A stretch of 64,000 nt of DNA from Azotobacter bryophylli (GCF_042643485.1 NZ_JBHRSJ010000007.1:62001-126000); one strand, 5' to 3'. Positions 1 through 8,887 are shown, numbered from the stretch's first letter. The notes: generated from the sequence alone by a model not told the origin. A program made the numbers and translations.

Positions 1-153
1 ATGAGGGGAAGTGAGGGTTGTGTGCTGGAGCATAAATGAGAGGCTATTACTTGCTAATGAAACGAGCTCGGTTGAGCGTTATGGCTTGCAAGGTCATCTC
101 GTCAACAAGAGTATGATCATGGTTTACGGTGGCTAGCAGTAGGACCAATCGTC

Positions 154-1155
154 TTGAGTTATGTGACCAAGCAACTAAAGTCGGATGCGCTAGGCCGCCA
201 AAGTATGGCGCCAGCAGAAAGCAGCTTTTCATCTGCCCAAGTGGCAATTTTGCTCTGTACGTATAATGGTGCAGAGTTCTTGAGTGCACAGCTGAATTCT
301 ATTGAGCGGCAGACCCATACGAACTGGATTATTCATGCCTCGGATGATGGTTCAAATGATGAAACTTTAGAGGTCTTGCAAAGCTACCGAAAGCGGTTCG
401 GCCAAGATCGTTTGGTCATTTATGCTGGCCCTCAGCAAGGCTTTGCCAAGAATTTCATGTCTTTGATTAATAATTCGGAAATTCAAGCAGATTATTTTGC
501 TTTTTGCGATCAGGACGATGTCTGGTTTGCCGATAAGCTAGCTAGAAGTCTGAAGAACATATCGAATATACCATTGAATATGCCTGCCCTGTATTGCTCA
601 AGAACACGCTTGATCAATGCGTTGGGGCAGGTTATAGGTTATTCGCCCTTGTTTACTAGGAAACCGAGCTTCCGTAACGCTTTGGTCCAAAGTTTGGCTG
701 GGGCCAATACCATGATGCTGAACAATGCAGCTCGGATATTGCTAACTCAAATACCGAATGACACATATATCGTTTCTCATGACTGGTTAGCTTATTTGCT
801 GGTAAGCGGTTGCGGGGGAGCAGTTCTCTATGACCCGAAGCCTACGCTCGATTACCGGCAACATGGGGCGAATCTGATTGGCTCTAATACCCGACTAGCT
901 GATAGATTGGTGCGCATCCGAAAAATGCTTGCTGGTACATTCAGAGAGTGGAATCGGCATAATCTGTATGCACTAAGCAATAGTCACCAGTGGCTAACGA
1001 GTAATAATCGAACTGCACTCAGACTGTTCATGCAGGTCCGTGAAAGTGGTTTGTTGTTAAGGCGTATCTATTCGTTGAAGAAAGCGGGCTTATATCGGCA
1101 AACCCTGTTGGGTAATATCGGTTTAGTCGTTGCCGTTAGCATTAGGAGGATTTAA
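154..1155 (+). CDS. Family 2 glycosyltransferase (rhamnosyltransferase-like)
   Basis: A 333-residue protein probably adding a sugar to a cell-surface polysaccharide at the cytoplasmic face of the membrane. The GT-A nucleotide-binding start is visible at about residue 30 (VAILLCTYNGAEFL), followed by ASDDGSND and the metal-binding DQDD of FCDQDDVWF near residue 118. This pattern is typical of GT2 rhamnosyltransferases. I take TTG at 154, which has an AGGA about ten bases upstream; ATG at 205 is an alternative and would still keep the whole GT2 fold. The gene opens the first polysaccharide cluster, and its stop sits 5 bases before the next small gene. The 153 bases before it hold only short frames and nothing I can identify. 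Sugar and acceptor cannot be read from the sequence. Confidence 0.85.
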   Translation: MSYVTKQLKSDALGRQSMAPAESSFSSAQVAILLCTYNGAEFLSAQLNSIERQTHTNWIIHASDDGSNDETLEVLQSYRKRFGQDRLVIYAGPQQGFAKNFMSLINNSEIQADYFAFCDQDDVWFADKLARSLKNISNIPLNMPALYCSRTRLINALGQVIGYSPLFTRKPSFRNALVQSLAGANTMMLNNAARILLTQIPNDTYIVSHDWLAYLLVSGCGGAVLYDPKPTLDYRQHGANLIGSNTRLADRLVRIRKMLAGTFREWNRHNLYALSNSHQWLTSNNRTALRLFMQVRESGLLLRRIYSLKKAGLYRQTLLGNIGLVVAVSIRRI

Positions 1156-1160
1156 AGAAT

Positions 1161-1358
1161 ATGTCCATCTTGCCTGCAGGTGGCGCTGGATACTTTAGGG
1201 TGTGTCTTGTTTTGGATTGGCCGGCGACTAATGATAAGCCGATTATGAGTCGAGATGATTTGCTTTATGCAGGCAGTTTGGAGAATCTGCAAGGGCTCGA
1301 AGGCTATAAGCAGAGGTTCTTTATCAAAGAGAGTGCTAATGCCGGGGTGTTTGCATGA
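1161..1358 (+). CDS. Small hypothetical protein (65 aa)
   Basis: I do not recognise this protein. It is 65 residues long, has no clear signal peptide or membrane segment, and its C-terminal half is charged (RDDLLYAGSLENLQG). Two things support translation. A strong AGGAGGA ribosome site at 1144-1150 lies ten bases before the ATG, inside the end of the preceding glycosyltransferase. Its stop codon also overlaps the start of the exporter permease as ATGA, so it would couple translation of the two. It may be a real small subunit or simply a translated leader that feeds wzm. A degraded remnant of a longer gene is the other option. Confidence 0.5.
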   Translation: MSILPAGGAGYFRVCLVLDWPATNDKPIMSRDDLLYAGSLENLQGLEGYKQRFFIKESANAGVFA

Positions 1359-2194
1359 ATCCACATGCTGCGCAATCAATATCATTGCTTACTTTAGTGC
1401 ACAGTCTGTGGAAACACCGCCAGTTATTAGGGCAAATGACCAAGCGTGAAGTGATTGGTCGTTATAAAGGTTCATTTTTGGGGTTAGGGTGGTCTTTCCT
1501 TAATCCGCTGTTAATGCTTTGCGTTTATACCTTCGTTTTTTCGGTAGTATTCAAAGCGCGTTGGGGCGGTTCCCCTGAAGGGGGAGAGGAAAGCAAAGCT
1601 ATGTTTGCTATCGTGCTTTTCGTGGGCATGATCGTACATGGGGTTTTTGCTGAGATTCTGAATCGTGCGCCAAACTTGATCACTGGTAACGTGAACTATG
1701 TGAAAAAAGTGGTGTTTCCCTTGGAAATACTTCCTGTGGTCACGGCGAATGTAGCCTTGTTTCATGCTCTGGCTAGTTTGGTTGTGTGGTTGTTGGCTTA
1801 TATTGTTTTTATTGACGTGCCACATTGGAATATATTGTTGTTTCCAGTAGTCATGCTGCCTCTTTTGTTGTTGGGGTTGGGAGTTGCCTGGTTCTTGGCT
1901 TCGTTCGGCGTTTTCATGCGGGACATAGGCCCAGCTATATCCATTATAACCATGGTCATGATGTTTCTATCGCCTGTGTTTTTTCCGATGAAAAGCTTGC
2001 CGGAAGAAATTCAACCGCTGATTATGGCGAATCCATTGACTTTCATCATTGAGCAAGCTCGGGATGTTCTAATATGGGGGCGGGCTCCTGACTTTCAGGG
2101 GCTATTATGCTACACGGCTGTAGCACTGATTGTATTCTGGGCTGGATTTGCTTGGTTCCAAAAGACCCGCAAAGGATTTTCCGATGTGCTCTGA
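1355..2194 (+). CDS. wzm: Polysaccharide ABC exporter, membrane subunit (Wzm, first copy)
   Basis: A 279-residue ABC-2 type permease that, with its ATPase partner, would move lipid-linked polysaccharide from cytoplasm to periplasm. The N-terminus has the family pattern of an amphipathic stretch (REVIGRYKGSFLG) followed by about six hydrophobic membrane segments. The conserved short region FGVFMRDIGPAISI lies near residue 190 and SPVFFP near 208. Length fits Wzm/KpsM/TagG-type permeases (about 260-280). It overlaps the small gene upstream (ATGA) and the ATPase gene downstream, so the three form one transcription unit. A second, only distantly similar Wzm lies at 10883-11677, so this strain has two exporters side by side. 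Confidence 0.93.
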   Translation: MNPHAAQSISLLTLVHSLWKHRQLLGQMTKREVIGRYKGSFLGLGWSFLNPLLMLCVYTFVFSVVFKARWGGSPEGGEESKAMFAIVLFVGMIVHGVFAEILNRAPNLITGNVNYVKKVVFPLEILPVVTANVALFHALASLVVWLLAYIVFIDVPHWNILLFPVVMLPLLLLGLGVAWFLASFGVFMRDIGPAISIITMVMMFLSPVFFPMKSLPEEIQPLIMANPLTFIIEQARDVLIWGRAPDFQGLLCYTAVALIVFWAGFAWFQKTRKGFSDVL

Positions 2195-3539
2195 TGTGGC
2201 AATTGTGGTAAAGAATCTCAGTAAATCTTTCCATATCTATGATAAGCCCCGAGATCGCTTGCTACAGATGCTTAGCTGCAGTGGTCGGAAGTTTTATAGA
2301 GAATTTTTGGCCTTGCGTGATGTGTCGTTCAGCATAGAAAAGGGTGAAACAGTCGGGATAGTCGGGCGTAACGGCAGCGGCAAATCCACATTGCTACAAA
2401 TCATTTGTGGCACATTGACGCCTTCTGCGGGGGAGGTACGAACCAATGGGCGGATAGCTGCCCTCCTGGAGTTAGGCTCGGGTTTTAATCCAGATTTCAG
2501 CGGACGTGAGAATGTCTACATGAATGCCGCTGTGCTCGGGCTATCGAAAGAGGAAACCGACGCGCGTTTCGCTGAAATAGAGGCTTTTGCCGAAATTGGA
2601 GATTTCATCGATCAACCGGTCAAGACCTATTCCAGTGGGATGATGGTTCGCTTGGCCTTTGCCGTGGCTATTAATGTCGATCCACAGATATTGATAGTCG
2701 ATGAAGCGCTATCGGTTGGCGACGAGTTGTTTCAGCGTAAATGCTTTGCGCGTATCGAAGCAATCAAGGCGAGTGGGGCTACCATTCTTTTTGTATCTCA
2801 TGCTGGTAGTACAGTCATTGAATTATGTGATCGCGCTATTTTGATGGATGGGGGCGATAAACTGGCAGAGGGAGCACCCAAATCAATCATCGGCAAGTAT
2901 CAGAAACTACTATATGCGCCTGCCGACAAGGTCGAGGCTATTCGTGCAGCGATTAGTGGGGATAGCCATAGAGAAATTATTGAAACCGACTCTCCAGCCT
3001 TGCTGATGGAAAGTAAGGTAGCCAAAGATGTGACCCCCGAGCTGGAGGAGTTTTATGATCCTAATTTGCAATCGCAGAGCGTGCTGGCGTATGAGTCCCA
3101 TGGCGTGCTCATCGAGAGCCCGAAAATCCTCAATCTCGCTGGTAAAGTCGTCAACTGTCTGAAGCGCGGCCAGACATACCGTTACACCTATCAAGTAAGC
3201 TTTGCCATAGGTGCGACCGGCGTACGGTTTGGCATGATGATCAAGACATTGGCTGGCGTTGAACTCGGCGGTGCAACCAGCGCTGTGAGTCTTCAAGATG
3301 CCGTTCCTTACGTGGATAAAGGATCGACCATGCAGGTCGAGTTTGCTTTTCAGTGCAACCTGAATCCGGGTACTTATTTTCTTAATGCGGGAGTCTTGGG
3401 CTCGACTGGGCAAGGCGAGACGTATTTGCACCGTTTATTGGATGCCTGTTTGTTCCGTGTACTACCTACAGCAGATCAGACGGCTACCGGTGTGGTGGAT
3501 TTCAAGTGTGTCCCAGACTTCATTATTTCAACTAATTAA
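2184..3539 (+). CDS. wzt: Polysaccharide ABC exporter, ATPase with C-terminal sugar-binding domain (Wzt, first copy)
   Basis: A 451-residue ATPase energising the first exporter. Walker A is GRNGSGKST (residues 61-69), the signature region is YSSGM (about 149), and Walker B is ILIVDEALS (about 169). Residues 1-250 form the nucleotide-binding domain. The extra 200 residues (about 255-451) match the extended C-terminal domain of Wzt proteins that reads a modified chain end in ABC-dependent O antigens. I prefer ATG 2184, preceded by AAGGA; an upstream in-frame ATG at 2130 lies inside wzm and would add 18 unlikely residues. The gene overlaps the end of wzm by 11 bases. The extended tail predicts that the exported chain carries a terminal modification, which could come from the following gene. 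Confidence 0.92.
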   Translation: MCSDVAIVVKNLSKSFHIYDKPRDRLLQMLSCSGRKFYREFLALRDVSFSIEKGETVGIVGRNGSGKSTLLQIICGTLTPSAGEVRTNGRIAALLELGSGFNPDFSGRENVYMNAAVLGLSKEETDARFAEIEAFAEIGDFIDQPVKTYSSGMMVRLAFAVAINVDPQILIVDEALSVGDELFQRKCFARIEAIKASGATILFVSHAGSTVIELCDRAILMDGGDKLAEGAPKSIIGKYQKLLYAPADKVEAIRAAISGDSHREIIETDSPALLMESKVAKDVTPELEEFYDPNLQSQSVLAYESHGVLIESPKILNLAGKVVNCLKRGQTYRYTYQVSFAIGATGVRFGMMIKTLAGVELGGATSAVSLQDAVPYVDKGSTMQVEFAFQCNLNPGTYFLNAGVLGSTGQGETYLHRLLDACLFRVLPTADQTATGVVDFKCVPDFIISTN

Positions 3540-3550
3540 AGATTACGCAT

Positions 3551-6388
3551 ATGGGACGAAAAACTATTGTTGTGGTGCTGGGTATGCATCGAAGCGGTAC
3601 TAGCGCAATCACCCGAAGCTTGCAGGTTTTGGGGGTTGAGCTTGGGGGGGATTTGATTCCTCCCAACCTAAATGTCAATGCAAAAGGCTTTTGGGAAGAT
3701 GCTGATGTTAATGCACTCAATATTGAGTTGCTTGATGCGCTAGGTCATGACTGGCATAGTTTGACTCCCGTATTGCCTGGCGACTTCAATCTTCCACTCG
3801 TTGATGCATTCAAGCTGCGTGCGGTGCAATTATTGAGGGAGAAGTTATCGGCTATCGATTGCTTCGGGTTGAAAGATCCTCGAATAGCAAGGCTGCTACC
3901 TTTCTGGCTCAGTGTTTTCGATCATCTGGATATTCACGTCAGCTATGTAATTGCCTGTCGCCACCCTATGAGTGTGGCTCGCTCTTTAGCAAAGCGGGAT
4001 GGTTTCGCTTTGGAGAAGGCTTATCAGTTGTGGCTAGAGCACACGCTGGCAAGCTTATCGGGGACGCAAAATCAACCTCGCATCGTAGTAAGTTATGACT
4101 TGCTTATGGAGGAGCCGGCCACCCAGTTGCAGCGTATTGCCCAGGCTTTAGGGTTGCCATTCGATGCGGAGAGCCAAGCGTTTGCCGAATACAGAGAGGA
4201 GTTTCTGGAAGAGGGGCTTCGGCATACCCGTTTTGAAGCCGCTGATTTGCGCCTGGATAAAGCGGTCTCCCCACATGTGGAGGAGCTTTATAGTGCTTTG
4301 TTACAAATGGCTACTGACCAGGTGGAACTTGATTCGCCGGAATTGGATGCATTGCTAACAAGGTTGCAAGAAGGACTCAGACAGAACTACACGATTTTGC
4401 ATTACGCCGGTCAATGCGAGGCTCGTGTTAACGAATGCACTAATCAGATTGCGGCCCAAGAAGAGGAAATCGCGAGCAGGGGCACTCAGATCGATGGCCT
4501 GAGCGTTGTTGTTGCTGAGCGTGATAACCAGATCAGGGATTTGAGCCAGACAGTGGCTGCTCAGACGGGGCAAATTAATGGCCTGAATGAGGCCATCGCT
4601 CATCGTGATGTTCAAGTTCAGGGATTGAATCAGACGGTAGTCTCCCAAGAAGTACAGATCGTAAGTCTGAGCGCTGGTATAGCCGATCGGGACAACCAGA
4701 TTCAGAGCTTGAATCTGGCGGTGGCTGCACAAGAAGAGCAGATCGTAAGCCTGAACGCAGACATAGCTGACTGCGGCAAACAGATTCAGGGCTTGAATCA
4801 GGTGGTAGTTGCTCAAGAAGAGCAGATCGCAAGCCTCAACGCCGGCATAGTCCAGCGCGATAATCAGATTCAAGGCCTAAGCCAGACGGTGTCAGCCCAA
4901 GGTGGGCAAATTGACAAGTTGAATAAGGAAATGGCCTGGCACTGCGAACAGGCTCATTCCCTAAAGCTTGTGGTCGAGGATCGAGATAGACAGGTCGCGG
5001 CCATGCAGGCAACGCTGCAGGCACTCTACATGTCCACTAGTTGGCGCATGACTTCTCACCTGCGCTACATAGGCCGTATTAAGCGCAAAGCCAAAGACAT
5101 ACAGATTATTGCCCGCCGTCAACTACAGAACGAGTCCTGGTTTGCTTTGGCGAAAAAGGTGCTGAGGGTCTGGCGTCGAGAAGGGGTGAATGGTTTAAGG
5201 GCGCGGGTACGCTATCAACACTATCTGGCAACTCTTTCGGTGCCCACGCCGTTAGTGGTTCCAACGTTCTCTGCCCCTTCAGTCCCTGCCGCTCCCACCG
5301 CTGCCCCCGTCTCGCCCGGAGTAGTGAGTTCTTTTATGCCGGCCGCTCTGGTGCGCCATCCACAGGGGGGCTATGAGCTCGCCCCTGCATCCAGAGGTTA
5401 CACATATATCGAGCCGCAACGCCCTGCTGATTTAGATGCCCAACTTGCTGCCCTGGATTCCGCGCCTTTGTTTTCCATTGTGGTTCCGGTCTACAACACA
5501 ACGCCCGAGTTGCTGAATGCCGTTCTTTCATCTGTACAAGCCCAGTGGTATCCACACTGGGAGTTGATTCTGGCTGACGATGCCAGTCCTGCCGAAGAAA
5601 CACGTAAGGCGTTAGCCCAGATAGACCATCCGAAAATCAAGGTATTACGTCTGGACAGCAATAAAGGGATCTCCGGTGCGACCAATGTGGGCCTTGAGGC
5701 TGCACAGGGCGAATTCATCGTTTTCATGGATCATGATGATGAATTGACCGTGGACTGCCTGTATGAGCTGGCCTTGTGCATCAATCGGGAAAATCCGGAC
5801 TTCATCTATAGCGATGAAGACAAGCTCACCGAGCAAGGCGAGTATATCCAGCCGCATTTCAAGCCGGACTGGTCCCCGGATACCATGATGAGCACCATGT
5901 ACACCTGCCACGTGTCCTGTGTTCGCCGCAGTCTGCTGGGCAAGGTGGGGGGGCTGCGTTCTGAGTTCGATGGTTGTCAGGATTGGGATTTCGTCCTGCG
6001 CGTGGCCGAGCACACCGACCGTATCAGTCATATTCCCAAGGTGCTTTACCACTGGCGCATTATTCCTGCCTCGGTTGCGTCGGATCTTGCCGCCAAACCT
6101 TATGTAATTGACGCTTCTCGCCGTGCTCGAATGGAGGCTTTGGCACGTCGTGGTTTGAAAGCTAGCTTGGAGCCACTCTCTCAGGCTCCGGGATATTATC
6201 GCGTTAATTATCACCTGCAAGGTTCGCCGTTGGTCTCCATCATCGTCCCAACTCGGGATAATGGTTCCGTTTTGCGTCGTTGCATTGATTCTATTCAGGA
6301 AAAGAGTAGTTATCGTGATTTAGAAATAATTGTTCTAGATAATGGTTCCGTTGAACCCTCAACTGTTGCCTATTTCAAGGAACTGTAG
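3551..6388 (+). CDS. Sulfotransferase / coiled-coil / tandem GT2 protein, front part up to a premature amber stop
   Basis: The first 945 residues of a protein that would be about 1166 residues if the TAG at 6386-6388 were a sense codon. Domains in order: a sulfotransferase-like P-loop domain (1-235; GMHRSGTSA at about 10-18, then KDPRIARLLPFW and ACRHPMSVARSL); a long coiled coil of 14-residue repeats (313-494) ending in STSWRMTSHLR; a basic linker; a Pro/Ala-rich stretch (about 565-600); a first GT2 domain (about 637-870; FSIVVPVYNTTPELL, DHDDE); and the start of a second GT2 domain (about 888; VSIIVPTRDNG). It would act at the cytoplasmic side on exporter-dependent polysaccharide, possibly sulfating a chain end that Wzt-1 reads. 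Only 11 bases separate it from wzt. Without the second catalytic core the product is probably only partly active. Confidence 0.82.
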   Translation: MGRKTIVVVLGMHRSGTSAITRSLQVLGVELGGDLIPPNLNVNAKGFWEDADVNALNIELLDALGHDWHSLTPVLPGDFNLPLVDAFKLRAVQLLREKLSAIDCFGLKDPRIARLLPFWLSVFDHLDIHVSYVIACRHPMSVARSLAKRDGFALEKAYQLWLEHTLASLSGTQNQPRIVVSYDLLMEEPATQLQRIAQALGLPFDAESQAFAEYREEFLEEGLRHTRFEAADLRLDKAVSPHVEELYSALLQMATDQVELDSPELDALLTRLQEGLRQNYTILHYAGQCEARVNECTNQIAAQEEEIASRGTQIDGLSVVVAERDNQIRDLSQTVAAQTGQINGLNEAIAHRDVQVQGLNQTVVSQEVQIVSLSAGIADRDNQIQSLNLAVAAQEEQIVSLNADIADCGKQIQGLNQVVVAQEEQIASLNAGIVQRDNQIQGLSQTVSAQGGQIDKLNKEMAWHCEQAHSLKLVVEDRDRQVAAMQATLQALYMSTSWRMTSHLRYIGRIKRKAKDIQIIARRQLQNESWFALAKKVLRVWRREGVNGLRARVRYQHYLATLSVPTPLVVPTFSAPSVPAAPTAAPVSPGVVSSFMPAALVRHPQGGYELAPASRGYTYIEPQRPADLDAQLAALDSAPLFSIVVPVYNTTPELLNAVLSSVQAQWYPHWELILADDASPAEETRKALAQIDHPKIKVLRLDSNKGISGATNVGLEAAQGEFIVFMDHDDELTVDCLYELALCINRENPDFIYSDEDKLTEQGEYIQPHFKPDWSPDTMMSTMYTCHVSCVRRSLLGKVGGLRSEFDGCQDWDFVLRVAEHTDRISHIPKVLYHWRIIPASVASDLAAKPYVIDASRRARMEALARRGLKASLEPLSQAPGYYRVNYHLQGSPLVSIIVPTRDNGSVLRRCIDSIQEKSSYRDLEIIVLDNGSVEPSTVAYFKEL
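4487..5032 (+). repeat. Thirteen tandem 42-bp (14-residue) coding repeats forming a coiled coil
   Basis: Inside the sulfotransferase/GT2 gene, residues 313-494 are built of consecutive 14-residue units, most beginning with QI or QV, for example QIDGLSVVVAERDN and QIQGLNQVVVAQEE. Alternating units pair into a 28-residue super-repeat. Fourteen residues equal two heptads, so the hydrophobic positions stay in register for one unbroken coiled coil of about 182 residues (roughly 27 nm if fully helical). The last three units are more diverged. The repeats are contiguous, diverged and coding, so this is not a CRISPR array. Confidence 0.9.
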
Positions 6389-7051
6389 GAAGAGGGACTG
6401 GCGACGGTTATCCGGCATGATGCCCCTTTCAACTTTTCCGAGCTGAACAATATCGGTGTCAGGAATGCAAAGGGCGAATTGCTGCTATTCCTCAACGATG
6501 ACACCGAAGTGCTTTGTAGTGATTGGCTGCAGCGTCTTGGGGGGTATGCTCAACTCCCACATATCGGTGCGGTAGGGGCCAAGCTGCTTTATCCTGGTGG
6601 CTCTGAAGTCCAACATGCAGGTGTTCTAAATCTTGAGAATGGTCCAGGTCATGCCTTCCTTCGTCTTCCAAGCTATCACCCTGGTTACTTCATGCGCAAT
6701 CTGCTGGAGTACAACTGGCTAGCCGTCACCGGGGCCTGCCTGATGATTGAAGCCGAAAAGTTCAAGGCACTGGGTGGTTTCGATGAGACCCTGCCGGTGG
6801 CCTACAACGACATCGAGCTATGCATGCGCAGCGTCGAAGAGGGGTACTACAACGTGGTGTGCCAGGCCGTGACGCTGATTCACCATGAATCGGTCAGCCG
6901 GGGCCTCGACCATGTCGACCCGGTCAAGCTGGCGCGCCTGCAGAGCGAACTTCGGCGTCTCTACAATATGCATCCGACCTTTTTCCAATACGACCCCTTC
7001 CATAATCCGAACCTGCACCCTAACGGAATCAATTTCGAGGTGCCCGCATGA
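6389..7051 (+). pseudogene. Back part of the interrupted GT2 gene (second GT2 domain after the amber codon)
   Basis: The same reading frame continues straight on after TAG 6386-6388 for 220 more residues. It completes the second GT2 domain: RHDAPFNFSELNNIGV, then LLFLNDDTEVL with the metal-binding NDD, GAKLLYPGG, VTGACLMIEAEKF, and the C-terminal NDIELCMR catalytic-base region. Codon use and motifs are intact, so the break is one point change (CAG to TAG would fit) rather than long decay. Internal starts such as TTG 6479 exist but lack a convincing ribosome site. The stop overlaps the start of the HAD gene (ATGA at 7048). Confidence 0.8.
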
Positions 7052-8112
7052 TGGAGGGGATGACCAGGAACGACAGTGAAGTGCTTGAAGTACCTGTTGT
7101 AAGAGCTCCTTTTCGTCATAGCGATGATCTTCAAAGCTTGATTGAAAGCGCCGCGGCGATTTCCTTCGATTTTTTCGATACGCTTTTCGTTCGTCCGCTG
7201 GCATATCCCGAGGATGTTTTCGACATCCTCGGTCGTCAGTTCGACATACCCGACTTCCGCAACAAGCGGCGCGCTGCGCAGGCAGAGGCCTTTCGCCGTA
7301 TGCTGGACTCGGGACGCAAGGAAATCACGCTGGAGAACATTTACGCCTGTCTCACAGAAACGGGCATTCCCGCCGATGTGTTGATGCGTGCCGAATATGA
7401 ACTGGAGCTGGCCCTGATAGAGCCGAACCCGGAGCTTTTCACGCTGTTCCGTACGCTGCTCGACAGTGGCAAGCCAGTAGTCATCACCTCGGATATGTAC
7501 CTGACGGCTGATTTCTTCAAAGAGGCGCTCCGGCCTTACGGATTGGATTGTGTCCCTCTGTTCATATCTGCAGATTGCAATGCGACCAAACGAGATGCCG
7601 GTGAAATATTCGATATTCTCGCCGGCAGTTTGGAAATGCAGCCAAGGGAAATTCTTCATATCGGAGATAACGAACTGGCCGATGTAAAGCGCCCTCGCGA
7701 GAAAGGGCTGATGACTTTTCATTATCGAGCTAGTCGTTTACGTGACGTCAAGAAAGATGTTTCCCTCGCAACTTCCATCGGGCATGGCTTGCTGCAGACG
7801 AAAGCTCGAGATATCGAGCCGAATTCCTATGAGGAACTTGGCTTCCTTTATGGGGGCGCTGCGAATCTGGGATTCCTCGAGTGGATAAAGGAACGCGCCC
7901 GTCAGGATGGCATTGACCATGTACTCTTCCTCTCTCGCGACGGCTATGCGCTTGAACGCATAGCCCGAGCGCAAGGAAATTGCGAGCTACCGGACTTTTG
8001 TTATTTCCTTGGCTCACGTACGGCTTATACGTTAGCCGCTATCACTACCGATAATTTCAGCCAGTTTTTCCCATTTCTGCTCTCGGGGGGGGGATGGGCT
8101 GGCGCCCTATGA
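7048..8112 (+). CDS. HAD-superfamily protein, front part ending at a frameshift in a G9 run
   Basis: A 354-residue product as the sequence stands. A clear haloacid-dehalogenase-type phosphatase domain covers residues about 30-240. Motif I is FDFFDTLF, motif II is ITSDMYL, motif III lies around CNATKRDAGEI, and motif IV is HIGDNELADVK. A second region beginning LGFLYGGAANLG with LFLSRDGYALERI is typical of HAD proteins in O-antigen loci, which often act with glycosyltransferases. The frame fails at nine consecutive G (8085-8093): after SGGG it runs through a few aberrant residues to a stop. With eight G the protein continues to 8887 for about 612 residues. Substrate unknown; a sugar phosphate or a modification step is an inference. 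The start overlaps the previous gene's stop (ATGA). Confidence 0.8.
   Translation: MMEGMTRNDSEVLEVPVVRAPFRHSDDLQSLIESAAAISFDFFDTLFVRPLAYPEDVFDILGRQFDIPDFRNKRRAAQAEAFRRMLDSGRKEITLENIYACLTETGIPADVLMRAEYELELALIEPNPELFTLFRTLLDSGKPVVITSDMYLTADFFKEALRPYGLDCVPLFISADCNATKRDAGEIFDILAGSLEMQPREILHIGDNELADVKRPREKGLMTFHYRASRLRDVKKDVSLATSIGHGLLQTKARDIEPNSYEELGFLYGGAANLGFLEWIKERARQDGIDHVLFLSRDGYALERIARAQGNCELPDFCYFLGSRTAYTLAAITTDNFSQFFPFLLSGGGWAGAL
8085..8093 (+). repeat. Homopolymer of nine G causing a reading-frame break
   Basis: Nine consecutive G lie inside the HAD gene. Removing one G gives the continuous peptide SGGDGLAPYELLERIG and joins the two open frames perfectly. Such tracts are typical sites of slipped-strand mispairing, transcriptional slippage or base-calling error. 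Confidence 0.9.
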
Positions 8113-8887
8113 ACTCCTGGAGCGTATAGGTGTACAGCCGCCATCACCGAGGATCATGGCGGATCTGGGATTGGGTGCCGATGTGCGTGTCAGCCCCGCT
8201 CTATACGAGAAAATTTGCAGCTTCTTGTACGCCTACCGCTGGGAAATCCTGAAAGCCTGTCAGCGCAACCGCCGTGCGTTGTACCAATATCTCAAGCAGG
8301 TTGGACTGAAGCCGGGAAGCCGGGTGGCGCTGGTCGATGTGGGATGGAGCGGTACAACTCAGGAAGCATTCGAACAAGCGGTTCGTCCGCTGATGGACCT
8401 AGAGGTATTCGGTTATTACTTCTGTCTGGCGGATACGCCCGAACGTCTGCGACGTGAGAAGACTCAGCGCATGTCGGCCATGGTGACGGCTGCCAACACC
8501 TCTGAGTCGACCATTGCGAGCATTTATGCCAATCGGGTGGCTGTAGAACTGTTCTTTTCTGCGCCGCATCACTCTGTGATCGGTTTGCAGTTTGCCAAGG
8601 GCAAGGTCGAGCCTGTTTTAGATGCGGGCAGGGGTAATACCGACGAATTAATGGTGATTAGTAATGAAATATGTCGGGGGATTATGCATTTCTCTGAGCA
8701 TTATTCCGAACTGAAAAAGCGCTTAGCTTTGCAAGCATCCCCGTTACAGATTGCTTGGCCTTTGATTGAGTTGGTCATGGCTGAAAAGGGTAGTGCCTAT
8801 AAGAAGCTGGGACGAATCAGAAATTTCGATGCCTGGGGCAGTTCATCTAATCATGAGTTGGTTTTGTTGAATTATCTACAAGGATAG
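8093..8887 (+). pseudogene. Back part of the frameshifted HAD-superfamily gene
   Basis: Open frame of 264 residues in the +1 frame relative to the front half. Reading from the last G of the run gives DGLAPYELLERIG, then PSPRIMADLGLG, and a region with LVDVGWSGTTQEAF and FGYYFCLADTPERL. These motifs belong to the C-terminal domain of the same family of O-antigen-locus HAD proteins. There is no independent ribosome site near the first internal ATG at 8156, so separate expression is doubtful. No other stop codons or shifts interrupt it, so the lesion is single and recent or reversible. Confidence 0.78.

Noticed and set aside
1..153. Tail of an upstream gene at the left edge
   Set aside because: Several short open stretches exist but none shows a recognisable protein end.
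4355..4873. A 172-residue repetitive minus-strand protein
   Set aside because: Its repetitiveness is only the reverse reading of the coiled-coil repeats.
4487..5032. CRISPR-like regular repeats
   Set aside because: Units are contiguous, diverged and in frame within a protein, with no spacers.
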